64,000 bases of DNA, taken from positions 114,988 to 178,987 of the forward strand of contig NZ_JAKFUM010000016.1 in the NCBI RefSeq assembly GCF_021732705.1. Direction: 5' to 3'. Positions 23,301-28,258 of the stretch are shown here, piece after piece. Made by a program: the position numbers and the translations under genes. Origin of the DNA: Nevskia sp. GTDB taxonomy: Bacteria > Pseudomonadota > Gammaproteobacteria > Nevskiales > Nevskiaceae. The number at the start of each line of letters is the position of its first letter. Within the stretch, counting starts at the first letter, position 1. The notes beneath the pieces are model-generated. The model worked only from the letters and a program-made list of their open reading frames with translations. It did not search any database and was not told the origin of the DNA.

Positions 23301-25212
23301 CTTCGGTGATGTCGATGTTGCCGGTGGCGCCGTTGTTGATGACGTTCAACGAATTGACGTTGGTCATCAGGCTGATGCCGCTGTCGGCCCTGGCCGTCAG
23401 GTCGTCGGCTGTCAGGGTCGTGCCTGCACTGCGGGTGATCGCGCCAGTCGTGGCATTCAGCGTTGCATCGCCTGCGCCGAGGTCGATGTTGGCGTTCAGT
23501 GCGATGCTGCGTCCCGCCTGCAGGTTCAGGTTCAGCGAATCGCCACCCGGCGTGCCATCGAGGATGGCCGCGTTGATCAGAATGTCGTTGGCGGCATTCA
23601 GGTTCAGCGTGCCGTTGCCCGTGCCGTTGTAGTTCAGCTGGGTCGCCAGCGTGATGTCGCCGGCATCGGTGCCGGGCGAGCCGGCAGCGCCGGTCGATAC
23701 CGTCACGGTGTTCCCGCCATTCAAAGCGCTGATCAGCAATGCGACATTGATCGAGGTGTTGTTGGCCGTCGCGTTGAACGGGTTGGCGTTGTCGTAGGTG
23801 TTGTTGCCGCCCGTCGCGACGATCGTCACGTTGTAAGGGTCGATCAGCCATTCGCCACCAATGCCGTTCACGGTCCGTGCGCTGACCTTCGGCGTGCTGC
23901 TGATCGAGAATCCGCCGCCGCTGGAGGTTTCGACGAAACCGCCGTTGCCGCCTTCGAGGCCGCCCTGCGCCGACAGCGTGCCGGCGATCACCGTGTTGTC
24001 CTTCGAGTAGACGACGATCGAGCCGCCGTTGCCATTGCCGCTGGCGTCAGCCGTGATCACGGCATCGGGCGCCACCAGTGCCCGCTCCGGCTGCACCAGA
24101 CCCTCGCCGCCGCTCAGCCCGCCACCGATCCGCACCGTGCCGCCGCCATCGCGGCCGGAAGCGTCGATCACTGCCGAGCCGGTCACGAGCACATCGCGAT
24201 CGCCGAGCACCTGCACATCACCGCCGCGGCTGCCACTGGCAACGATCCGCCCGCTGTGCTCGACATTGCCGCCGCTCGCGACCAGCCGAACCACGCCGCC
24301 GTCATCGCTGATGCCGCCGGCGTCGATCAGGCCGCTGTTGTTGACGAGGTTGGTGAACAGATCGCGGGCCGCGGACGCCTGCAACACCACGGTTCCGCCC
24401 TGCGTGCGCAGTTCGCCAGTGTTGCTGACGGCCGGGCCCGCGGCATCGAGCCGCGCGCGCAGCTCGCCGGTGACTTCAATGTTGATCAGACCATTGCCGT
24501 CGAAATCGAGAAAGGCGCGGTCGGCGGCGTCGAGGTTGATTCGGCCGTAGTTCGCGACGATCAGCCCGTCGTTGACCACCTTGCTGCCGACGAGACTGAT
24601 CGTGCCGCCATTGGCTGCCGCGAGAATGCCGTGATTGACAACGGCACCGAGCCCCCCGCGCGCATCGAGCTGATAGCGCCCTGCCTGGAAATCATCGGAA
24701 CTCAGATCGAGCGAACTGGCCAGCAGACCCGCAACATTCACTTTCGCCGTGGCCCCGAACAGGATGCCGTGCGTGTTGATCAGGAACACCTGACCGTTGG
24801 CATTGATCTGTCCGAAAATCTGGCTGGCTTTCTGATCGAGAATGCGATTCAGCGCCACCGACGATGCCGACGGCTGCAGGAAGTTGACGGTTTCGTTGGC
24901 ATTCAGATTGAACGTCTGCCAGTTCAGCGACAGGCGCTGCGAGGTCTGGTTGATCGTCGTCGTGCTGCCGCTGCTGCCGATGGTGCCGCTGCCGCCCACG
25001 ACCACGCCGCCCGTGGGCCCCGCCTCTGCATCGGTAGCCAGCAGCAGCGCGCTGCCGCTGATGACAACACCGAGGAAGTACGCCGCGAAAGGAAACTGCC
25101 GACGAGCCGGCCAGATGACCGGCGGCGGCTGCTCCCTCGATTCAGATCCCGACACTGACGATATCGATGACGACCTGTGACGGACAGCGCGCACTGCGAT
25201 CTGCTGGTTCAT
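8323..25212 (-). CDS. giant two-partner secretion exoprotein (TpsA, filamentous haemagglutinin type)
   Basis: A 5,629-residue secreted filamentous protein. A 40-residue N-terminal extension precedes a hydrophobic segment (about 43-60) and cleavage near DAEA at 61-64, a long signal peptide as in many large exoproteins. The TPS secretion domain follows (about 65-330), with SLNWQTFN (95-102) and NTHGILFGATAKVNVAG (146-162), where most relatives have NPNGI. The rest is Gly/Ala/Thr/Asn-rich beta-helix sequence in tandem repeats of about 96-112 residues. I noticed no cysteine while reading it. ATG 25212 is preferred to the upstream TTG because AGGTGA lies just before it; it begins 11 bases after the tpsB stop. 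There is no VENN motif, toxin-like C-terminus or downstream immunity gene, so a contact-dependent inhibition role is unlikely; adhesion or biofilm function is the default inference. Confidence 0.93.
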   Translation of the reverse strand: MNQQIAVRAVRHRSSSISSVSGSESREQPPPVIWPARRQFPFAAYFLGVVISGSALLLATDAEAGPTGGVVVGGSGTIGSSGSTTTINQTSQRLSLNWQTFNLNANETVNFLQPSASSVALNRILDQKASQIFGQINANGQVFLINTHGILFGATAKVNVAGLLASSLDLSSDDFQAGRYQLDARGGLGAVVNHGILAAANGGTISLVGSKVVNDGLIVANYGRINLDAADRAFLDFDGNGLINIEVTGELRARLDAAGPAVSNTGELRTQGGTVVLQASAARDLFTNLVNNSGLIDAGGISDDGGVVRLVASGGNVEHSGRIVASGSRGGDVQVLGDRDVLVTGSAVIDASGRDGGGTVRIGGGLSGGEGLVQPERALVAPDAVITADASGNGNGGSIVVYSKDNTVIAGTLSAQGGLEGGNGGFVETSSGGGFSISSTPKVSARTVNGIGGEWLIDPYNVTIVATGGNNTYDNANPFNATANNTSINVALLISALNGGNTVTVSTGAAGSPGTDAGDITLATQLNYNGTGNGTLNLNAANDILINAAILDGTPGGDSLNLNLQAGRSIALNANIDLGAGDATLNATTGAITRSAGTTLTADDLTARADSGISLMTNVNSLNVINNGATGNIDITEVNGLTVAMLRQSNAANVTGTVSLISNSGNLMLNNGAVLSQGGLITLTATAGAISDNDGGTAASITNATGNAVLTARDGIGAAGAGAIDTDLAGLSASVTGTGLINVAEANAITLNSIRTINGDVTVSAGGELTATLVVAAGNNRDVTLTTTAGNLIAGAITADGDAVTLTSAGSILDDTIDTTLIDANTVNLTTAGAASTIGSGGGATTSGIPLGYLDFTGLPDINLDGAPAGVFVRFVTTTNVNAGASQLNELTEATQDIGIAVDGADFNFNTTRFQDIGTRNLSVIADGITLGLLTQQEIGTSGDVLLRARDGSIVDSVEAPAAADIRANSLTLEATQGIGNGTGGAIETDVASLNASVTGTGSLSIIQSNALLLNSATTVNGAISITTSAGNLSVGSVSAGAGAGAAGQGNVSLTATAGSITEATPDAAVDIAGGNVTLTAANGVGTTTEAIETAATTLSATSSGAGSINLAELDGVTLTSATTSNGSIAVTAGGSIVASTVAAGSGTVSLTADGATSDIIGTTLSGTTINLIAGRNIATGAVTAANDLATSNTGTLSYGTLNLGGNLTSTTSGAVTQTGAVSVNGTSNIDAGSSTITLTTATNNFIGAVSLAGGNVSIRDANQLTLGTLDTADLSVQSAGALNLGAGIIAGNLVATSGGDAITQSGALTVAGTSALTATGAAIMLNNVGNDFDGAVSVTGAATTLVDANAIVLGASTVSGALNVSSNGNITQTGAIVAGTTTTLNAGIGNVTLANAANNFTGAVSATGNAISLRDTNDLTVSTLANGANGAVSLIAGGNLTLPAGAISTGTADLVLAANGGSFSTGGSLSGANISLTARDALGIGHAITTSGALTLTSTTGAINQTAATITAGTLTGSSSGTTTLGQANNIANLGPFTATGFQLLNASALNVSGAVMGGTGNTSLRAQAGNLSVGTGGSVAGNAVTLRADTGAITQATGTAVNATTLNVQAANSVALNSTANQIATLSSAAFTSSLDINSGRAFTVASTIAATNGETVRLSTAGGTGNSLTITAPITITGGAGGTLQLASAGNLILSGNVGGGTVDLQSGAAITQTGSARVTAGTLTGSAVGSATLNQATNAVSTLGTFTTGAGFSLVSAASPAVAGAPALTVSGTVSGGTSTTITTTTGDLRIEGLVSGTAINLSATTGAIVDGNGNARNVSGGTLTALALTGIDLDTDIAALDASVTGAGAISIDELNTISLTDVDTANGNIAITAGGTLTATDVAATNGTVSLSATGSGSDLAAGVISGTAVSLNAGRAITDGNGMAVNVTTVGVLTADAVTGIDLDTAVARLDASVSGVGAIAVDQTGAIQLDDIDTANGDVRVTASGTITALDVAATGGTARLTANGAASDLVVGTISGSNVVLAAGRAITDGNGAAVNVSTGLLTADAVTGINLDTSVASLNASVSGAGNLVIREANAITLTDIDTANGNIDVTALGTITASDVAATGGTVALTASGATSDIVGGVLRGNSITLNAGRDLSTGTISNTGNLTTSNAGSLVIEGVTLTGNLVVANNGAVTQTGALVVAGTSQIAAGAGAITLGNAGNDFGGAVTASGSAVTLADLNAITLANVTTTAGNAVVTAGSTITATRVEAGGTGDIQLTSTGGNVDVDTLVALDDDVRLSALAGQIRDINGAAINVSAANLVADAATGIDLDTSIASLDASVNGTGNLAIDDADAVSLTDVSTNAGNITINAGGTITATSAVARGGNLNLSANGVTSDIVAGVLGGTLVNLTAGRAIGDGNGGSNNVTATQLNATAAAGIALGTDVDVLNVRSTGAAGDIAISNVGTVAVQALQAAGTGSVQLSTSGGGDIALRDGSVLTQGGAVALSAAGAIVDADGGNITSIATNGGNLVLDAATGIGDADAIDTEVATLAFSNGANAVRVIDRSSAGLTVRNSLNNNGAIDLTSTGAGGLTLAAGNSLQASGGAISLGATAANAGLVIGGQISTTYLGAPGSGVTLVADNLDLTGATIAAGNGTVAIRQTTNGRAISLGTEQANELSLSDAELDTISAATLAIGNGDSGDLSLRNAISLGNVATLALTTGAAITTANAGGADVTVANLIATAASGFTLNTAVGSLDASVTGTGNIVINELDAIRLVDVDTANGSITINAGGRIAAADVAALGGNVSLTATGAASDLEAGSISGNNVLLSAGRAITDGNGTATNISATRLTADAATGIDLDTAIAELDASVSGTGALLIRERDAITLIDVDTAAGGIAVTAGGTLTASDVAATGGNVDLTANGAGSDFIGGVVSGINVSLTARGNLSTGSVTASGNIAASSAGDLRFDTITQGGNLLASTQNGTITQTAALVVGGSTTLDAGAGAITLDRADNDFQGVVNIAGANATIVDTNNLTLGTLTTGNLNVTSTGALNLGSGSVAGLLSAVSNGGVITQTGALNVTGASAINAGSGTITLANAGNDFRSQVVATGSAISLRDANSLDVRITASGAADVRALTGALSVGGNAAALTTVSGTGTRFETLSVASVDSAAGGEITQGGAIAVAGNAALNAGSNAIDLSTAGNDFGGVVTASGSNIALRDANDLVVGNLDAGGVVALTAGGTLTQAASTRVAVGTLSAVSGLATTLTNANLIGQLGDVTANGFSLSNAQALTVNGVVNAGASGNLTTTAGDLAINNTVTATNLVLNSAGAISEGVGGRLVAANLSGQSVGATSLAGNNSITNLAGFTATGFTLNNAQALNVTAAVNGGSGVALTTTSGGIAIAASITGADTRLNSAAGITQTAGTVNAVALTATAVGGIALNTAVTTADLASIGSGSISVTELDSITLGTVNTNSGDIAVTAGGALTSALLTAGGDGDVSLDARAGSLSVGTINADGNEVSLSASTFVVQAADGVITAGGVSGTGPSGFSLTGQNRIDRLHDVTAGNLSVRNVTDLRVEGPINVSPTGDVTLQVVGAGNDLTILSDISAGSISARVLGELVLGASLSASDSIGFDAGTITQNSGIITTPLLRIAAGGRAVLDGANRIDALGPVSVGSLSLTNAQSLAVNGPLVIGSGAGDLSLRTTAGSLSINTEIVADDIALNSATDLLLSNAVTGNTLDLRSGGGISQTSAGILDVVVLTGSSVGSTTLNAANLIDTLGGFTAANLSLSNSRALTVNGPLTIGGGLGDLSLRTSAGGLTVNTDIVADDVVLASATDLTLTQTVAGNTVSLDAGGDIAQTANGVIDTGLLDLRSDGDTRLTGANRIDALGTITAANLTLNNAQSLAVNGPLTVGVGGVPGDLSLSTSAGTLTINTALTADALALGSATDLLLANAVTANSVSLTSGGTITQTAAGIIDTALLTGQSAGDSTLTAANRIDVLGNYSAPNLNLSNAQALIVNGTLSNGLQAPQRVRLATTVGGLTVNSALTAVDIALDSAADLQLTRAVNAASTLDLRAAGNLGQTAEGVIETAQLSGRTGGNATLEAGNRIGTLRDFSAANLSLVNGQRLTVGSGVAIGDGAGDLRLQTTTGDIDVQGDLAVRNLDLASAADLILTSNLSADTSRLVAASAITQAGNAGLTTRLLTGSAGGVAALTGANAIAELASFTANGLDLVNTRALTISGSVDGGIRTTIRNAGDLNVTGDLRGVRTALDVTGSVVQTAGVITAEILSGQVSGSATLDGLNDISRVDTFTAQGLSLSSAANGSLTINNVDGGNRTVITARASDLVLGTGTVRGVDVSLTAGGAIIGTVDSRVEGQSLTTVSGDRTVLNTAVDHYSGLVTGVGDLTINERDGITLDSVTAADGNIRILTREAGDVTATDVTAQRGNVQIVVLNESSELAVGSIAGNSVSLQAGAIVAADNDASADIRAANITLASATGIGTGSQGAIDLTLTGGGQLSASAFSGGVYLDSLATTAVTVANLTARNGDIRFNQTGNQDLKVIRAENQQSGSTTIQNDGARLTVENATIGAFAGNTLPTVQLSSAGDLIVGTVVGGARALLQAGGAITALSNSLDAGVIGLDVVLEAGRGIGNDANGALNVYGATLSATSVNGNIDLNSQGLSESGTLVVSRLATGIGSITLDQTGGQALMVQDASTADGAISISNAEGQLTVNRATAGGSDASDNLTLLTTGSGDIAVGDVQALGNDVRVTAGGSIITIDADAAADISAANVLLTAGSGIGNGANGALGVSTGNLTARSTNGNIDLDSLATSTVTVAELRTGNGTIRFDQTGGQALNVSSASTGNGAIAISNDRGTLTVTAADVGGTDDDDDLQIATTGSGNLVIGELRALGNDALLSSAGAIVDSNGAAVNVTADRLVATAVTGIGAGGDALETAVAALSFDTASGDVAIGNAQAQGVVVDGSSRGGSIVVTETLGNLTVGGDISASGNTRLTASAGSILRIAGTVRGGTVTLIAGGSGTAGGSIGGSIGGNRAPIVTDADAIVFTGAGSGSVDISEINGATISGSTGSGDIRISAAAGNLVVGGNVGSTGNTALTASSGSILRAAGTVSGGTVTLTAGGANGAIGAAGAAILTDANAVAFLGTGSGTVDIVDANGAGFSGATGSGNIALATQTGDLTVAGDIATRGDASLTATAGSLQRTGGTVRANALSLIAGGSNGGIGSVAAPVLTDAATIAFTGNGSGAINIVEANGASIRGSTGSGDIRVESTSGDLTVDGAVSTGGDARLTAGRDLALNAAVSADEVVLNARGGAIRQSNAGVITADTLSGSSQGATSLLAANRIDRLGAFTTNGFALSNAQALTVASNAVVDGGTGNVALTTTQGGIAIDGTLRSQHAVTVDGTVTLNSAGTIVEGVGGRILADVLTGRSLGSASFGSENSFIANRVGTVSQFQSRGTFSLTTEGTLGIFNLDATGFTTYLGVIGGDLLQLRDSEIRNTTGRYFVPDGGIGRRGNGEGQSLRVTGTGNQTIIDVRIRPAYVTARTANGTFLLLDGVGGFNSEIAGSTGSAQQSNNVSDSYIDPALISARFRTYGIVPSGMRLPEDQIESKESDDE
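9290..10190 (-). repeat. three tandem repeats of about 96 residues in TpsA
   Basis: Near the C-terminus, three in-frame units of roughly 290-310 bases share the pattern R-(I/A/T)-(A/G)-GTV, AGG, (V/L)TDA, GSG, (N/E)-(G)-A, GSTGSGDI and G(D/N)L-V-G. The unit boundaries can be followed by the recurring GCTGCCG-type landmarks near 10162, 9853 and 9567. These are protein repeats of the beta-helix, not a separate genetic element. Confidence 0.75.
12660..14318 (-). repeat. five tandem repeats of about 110 residues in TpsA
   Basis: Five consecutive in-frame units, each starting near a Q-T/S-x-x-G-(I/V)-(I/L) segment and containing ANRIDxLG, LSLxNxxxLxVNG, GDLSL-TxAGxLxxN and SATDLxLxxxV. The unit starts lie near 14318, 13990, 13660, 13320 and 12980 with spacings of about 328-338 bases. 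The last unit is the most diverged. Confidence 0.8.
18770..19740 (-). repeat. three tandem repeats of about 112 residues in TpsA
   Basis: Three in-frame units of about 333-336 bases share LTADAVTGIDLDT, LDASVSG, DxDTANGxIxVTA, DVAATGGT and AGRAITDGNG. Their starts lie near 19740, 19400 and 19069. More diverged copies occur near 18260, 17010 and 16680, so this module family was spread or duplicated within the gene more than once. Confidence 0.8.
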
Positions 25213-25223
25213 GAGGTCACCTG

Positions 25224-27041
25224 TCAAAACGTGAAGCCGATCTGGCCGTAGATGTGGAAATCGTCGCCATCCGACGACTGGGCATTGCTCAGCGGCACGG
25301 CGCCGGAGAGGTGCAACTGCATCTGGTACAAGCGCGGCAGACGGAACAGCACGCCGCCACCGACACCGCTGCGGGTATCGGCATTCGAGACATTCGCGGT
25401 GCGGTGCTGGCCGGCCGCCTCGGAACGCGCCCAGTCACCAAACAATTCGAACTCGAGCAGTTCGGCCCATGGCCGACCGTAGAACGGCGAGATCACGTCG
25501 CCGAAGCCGGGCGCATTGACGTGATACTCGAGCGCGCCGTAAACGCCGCGATCGTTAAGCACATCGACCACCGGATAGGCGCGAACGCTGTCCGGGCCGC
25601 CGACGCCGAACTGTTCGATCGGAATCAGCGCATCGCCGGTGTACTGGCCGACCGCCTTGACGATCAGGCGCTGATCGGTCGTGAGGAACTGCAGACGGGT
25701 GTAGCTCAGCGTGCCGAGCACGAAACTGGAGTCGTTGTCGGCAAACTGCGTGTCGATCGAACGATCGTTGATGGACTTGCGGATGCCGATGTCGACGATG
25801 TCGACACCTTTGAATCGCTTGTCTGTTCGATTCAGCGAGAACCGGGCGTTGGCGACAGTGAAGCGGTCGTTCGAGATCAGGCCGGCAGCGCTGCTGAGCT
25901 TCGAATTTTCGTACAGGAGCAGCAGGCTGCCGGTGGCTTTCAGATCCGGCGTGTTGACGAACTTCCAGTCGAAGCCGCCGTAGTAGTTCGACGCCGGGCC
26001 CGTGATCGACAGCTGCTGGAACTGACCGTTGTTGATCTGCAGCTGATTGCGGCTGTAGCCGACCACGCTCGACAGGCCGCGCACGCGCTGCACCGGCAGG
26101 CGGTAGCTGGCGGTGCCGAAGATGTTGTTGCTGGGATCGAGCCCGTATTCGAACAGGCCGTTGAAGGTATCGCCGAGGCCGAACGGGCTGTTCCACTGGA
26201 TGCCGGCCTGCGCGCGGTAACGCCCGGTGAATTCCGTGCCGAAGTTGTTGCCGCCGATCGAGAATTGAAGCGGGCGCGCATCCTCGTTGGCCAGCAGCAC
26301 CAGATCGGTATCGCCAGTGTCGCGACCGGGCTGGAAGGTCGAGGTGACGGTGACGCCGGGCAGATCGTCGGCATACAGCAGCGCGGTTTCGACATCGGAC
26401 TTGATCAGCGGCCGGTCGCGCAGCGGCCGGATCGGCTCGGCGATGGTGCTGGCCGGATACCGCCGGTTGCCCTTGACGATGACGTTTGCCAGCCGGCCTT
26501 CGACAACATCGATCCGAACGATCTTGTCGTCGCCGATCGACTGCGCCGGCAGGAACGCGCGGCTCAGGATGAAGCCGGCGGACTTGTAGGCTTCGGTGAT
26601 CGTCGCGGCCACCGCCTGCATGTCGGCAAAGCCGAGCTTCACGCCAGCATCCCCCTGCGTCGCCACGAATTTCGCGTACTCGGCATCGGCAATCGCCTGG
26701 ATGCCTGCCGGCGTGATGCCGAGATCAGGGTGCGTCGCGACCCCGGTGACGCGAAAGCCGCGCACCGCGATCGTTGCCGCCTGCTGCCCCGGTGCATTGC
26801 GATCCTTCAGCGGCGGCACGAGGCCGCGATTGGCGGCAATCGCACCCGGCGGCAGCGGCTCGTAGCGCGTGTCCGGGCAATCCGAGGGGTCGATGTAGCC
26901 GCCCGGCGGCGGTGCGGTCTCGGCCGATGCGACCGGAACGGCCGTCATTGCGGTCAACACTGCGGCCAGGATCGACAGCAGGCGCTTGCGCAGCGGGAGC
27001 GGCGATGCCGGGCAGGCAGTCGCGGGCAGCCAGTCGTGCAT
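25224..27041 (-). CDS. TpsB outer-membrane transporter (ShlB/FhaC/HecB family)
   Basis: A 605-residue outer-membrane pore that recognises and exports the TpsA partner encoded just downstream. A basic n-region (RKR 18-20) and hydrophobic core lead to a cleavage site near ASAE (38-41). Two POTRA domains follow (about 88-180 and 184-255), then a beta-barrel from about 258 to the C-terminal Phe. The conserved L6 tip motif reads SVRAYP (485-490) rather than VRGY. The open frame continues upstream to 27392 but that part has no family similarity; ATG 27041 with GGA upstream gives the signal peptide. The 11-base gap to tpsA, with the tpsA ribosome site overlapping this stop, indicates one operon. Confidence 0.93.
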   Translation of the reverse strand: MHDWLPATACPASPLPLRKRLLSILAAVLTAMTAVPVASAETAPPPGGYIDPSDCPDTRYEPLPPGAIAANRGLVPPLKDRNAPGQQAATIAVRGFRVTGVATHPDLGITPAGIQAIADAEYAKFVATQGDAGVKLGFADMQAVAATITEAYKSAGFILSRAFLPAQSIGDDKIVRIDVVEGRLANVIVKGNRRYPASTIAEPIRPLRDRPLIKSDVETALLYADDLPGVTVTSTFQPGRDTGDTDLVLLANEDARPLQFSIGGNNFGTEFTGRYRAQAGIQWNSPFGLGDTFNGLFEYGLDPSNNIFGTASYRLPVQRVRGLSSVVGYSRNQLQINNGQFQQLSITGPASNYYGGFDWKFVNTPDLKATGSLLLLYENSKLSSAAGLISNDRFTVANARFSLNRTDKRFKGVDIVDIGIRKSINDRSIDTQFADNDSSFVLGTLSYTRLQFLTTDQRLIVKAVGQYTGDALIPIEQFGVGGPDSVRAYPVVDVLNDRGVYGALEYHVNAPGFGDVISPFYGRPWAELLEFELFGDWARSEAAGQHRTANVSNADTRSGVGGGVLFRLPRLYQMQLHLSGAVPLSNAQSSDGDDFHIYGQIGFTF

Positions 27042-27526
27042 GAAGGATTCCGGAACGAAAAACGGCCGCGCGGAACCCGCCGCACGGTCGGAAGTGGGCT
27101 GGGAATTTGGCGCTTCGGCAATCAGCGACGCGGGCAGGCGGATGCGCGCGATGGCGGCTACCAGCACTGGGGCCACGACGCGCGGCGCATCAGCGATCGC
27201 GGAATGGGGGACGTGACGATGGCCATGCGCCCCGCACGCGGGTGCCAGCATCGGGTCGACCACAGTTGGCCCGTTGGGGCACACGGCATCCTGCCTGCTG
27301 CTTACCCGATCCATCGGGAAATCTCCGGTTCCAGCATCCTGCGAAACCCGCGAGCCGCGCCGAAGGGCGGGCCTCGCATGCATGCAGCTCAATCCCTGAG
27401 CCGTACCACCTGAACTCTAAGCACTCGTTCGACGAACCGTAAACCCCGGCACGACCAATGGCCGGGGCTGACTGTGATCTGGCGCACCGATGACGCCCGC
27501 GTCAGCGAGCGGCGCCTGTTCAGGGC
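27042..27526. other. intergenic region upstream of tpsB
   Basis: 485 bases without a supported gene. It must hold the tpsB operon promoter, though I cannot pick a convincing -35/-10 pair. It contains a candidate terminator for the preceding operon and a perfect 10-base palindrome, GCATGCATGC, at 27376-27385. I looked for a cyclic-di-GMP riboswitch and did not find its conserved core. Confidence 0.5.
27444..27467 (-). terminator. hairpin after the kinase operon
   Basis: Perfect 7-base arms CCCCGGC (27444-27450) and GCCGGGG (27461-27467) around a 10-base loop, followed on the minus strand by TTTACGG. It lies about 60 bases past the stop at 27527. The T run is short, so this is a moderate terminator call. 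Confidence 0.45.
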
Positions 27527-28258
27527 TCACGGCCCGGCATCGATCGCGTCGAGCAGCGCCTGCAGCGACCGGGTGCGCGCCGCGGCTCCGTCGCTGCCCG
27601 AATCGCTGGCCGAATCGCTGGCCGCGTCGGACGTGCCAAGATCGCCGATGGCCAGTGCCCGGTCCACGCTCAGCCGATAGCGCGCCTGATCGCGCAGGCC
27701 CTGCAACGCCGGCCGCGCGCGCAACTGCCGCCGTCCATCGGCAGACAGCGCCTGCCACTGCGCCAGCCATTGCGCGATGGCCAGCGCCTGCCAGTCATTG
27801 GCATCGACCAGCGCCTGCGCCGCGCGTTCGGCCGCAGCCGTTGCCGCATCCAGCGGGACCTCGGCATGCCCGGCCGTCCCCGCTGGCGGCGCGGGGTCGC
27901 CGTTCGCCGCAGGCACGGCCTGCGATGACGGCTCAGTGACGATCAAGGCCGCCAGCGCCAGCACCCCGAGCGCGAACACCGCGCCGCCGAGCCACCACAG
28001 GCGCCGGGATGACGTCGACGCGGCGTGGCCGGCCACGCGCGAGGCTTTCGGCAGGTGCGATGCCAGCGCGCTGCCGGGTGCTGCATCCAGTTCGTCCGGC
28101 AACAGCGGGTTGCGCTCGGTCTCGGTATCGCCCGGGCGCAGCGCGCCGAGCAGCTCGCGACGCTTCAGCCGATAGTCATCGAGGCTCAGGCGCCCGAAGC
28201 GGTAGGCATCACCGAGCTTCTGCAAGGCTTGATTGACCGACCGTTCGCGGTTGTTCAC
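27527..28258 (-). CDS. small membrane-anchored protein of the kinase operon, function unknown
   Basis: A 243-residue protein I do not recognise as a named family. The N-terminal 45 residues form a short helical SHOCT-like segment (YRFGRLSLDDYRLKRRELL), followed by one transmembrane segment (WWLGGAVFALGVLALAALIV, about residues 86-105) and an Ala-rich helical tail. It starts with GTG at 28258 and shares GTGA with the kinase stop codon, so its synthesis is coupled to the kinase. The same FxxGRLSL motif occurs at the N-terminus of the kinase itself. Position and topology suggest a partner of the kinase, for example a membrane adaptor; that is inference. Confidence 0.75.
   Translation of the reverse strand: MNNRERSVNQALQKLGDAYRFGRLSLDDYRLKRRELLGALRPGDTETERNPLLPDELDAAPGSALASHLPKASRVAGHAASTSSRRLWWLGGAVFALGVLALAALIVTEPSSQAVPAANGDPAPPAGTAGHAEVPLDAATAAAERAAQALVDANDWQALAIAQWLAQWQALSADGRRQLRARPALQGLRDQARYRLSVDRALAIGDLGTSDAASDSASDSGSDGAAARTRSLQALLDAIDAGP

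Noticed and set aside
8980-25158. Long open frames (up to 1,550 codons) on the plus strand opposite tpsA
   Set aside because: They mirror the low-complexity, repeat-rich tpsA sequence, have no family similarity or ribosome sites, and break at no sensible domain limits. They are antisense shadows of a GC-rich repetitive gene.
27042-27392. N-terminal extension of TpsB
   Set aside because: The extra 117 residues look non-native and would bury the signal peptide inside the protein; ATG 27041 fits the family.
27042-27526. Cyclic-di-GMP riboswitch before tpsB
   Set aside because: The conserved core segments of the known classes were not found on the minus strand.
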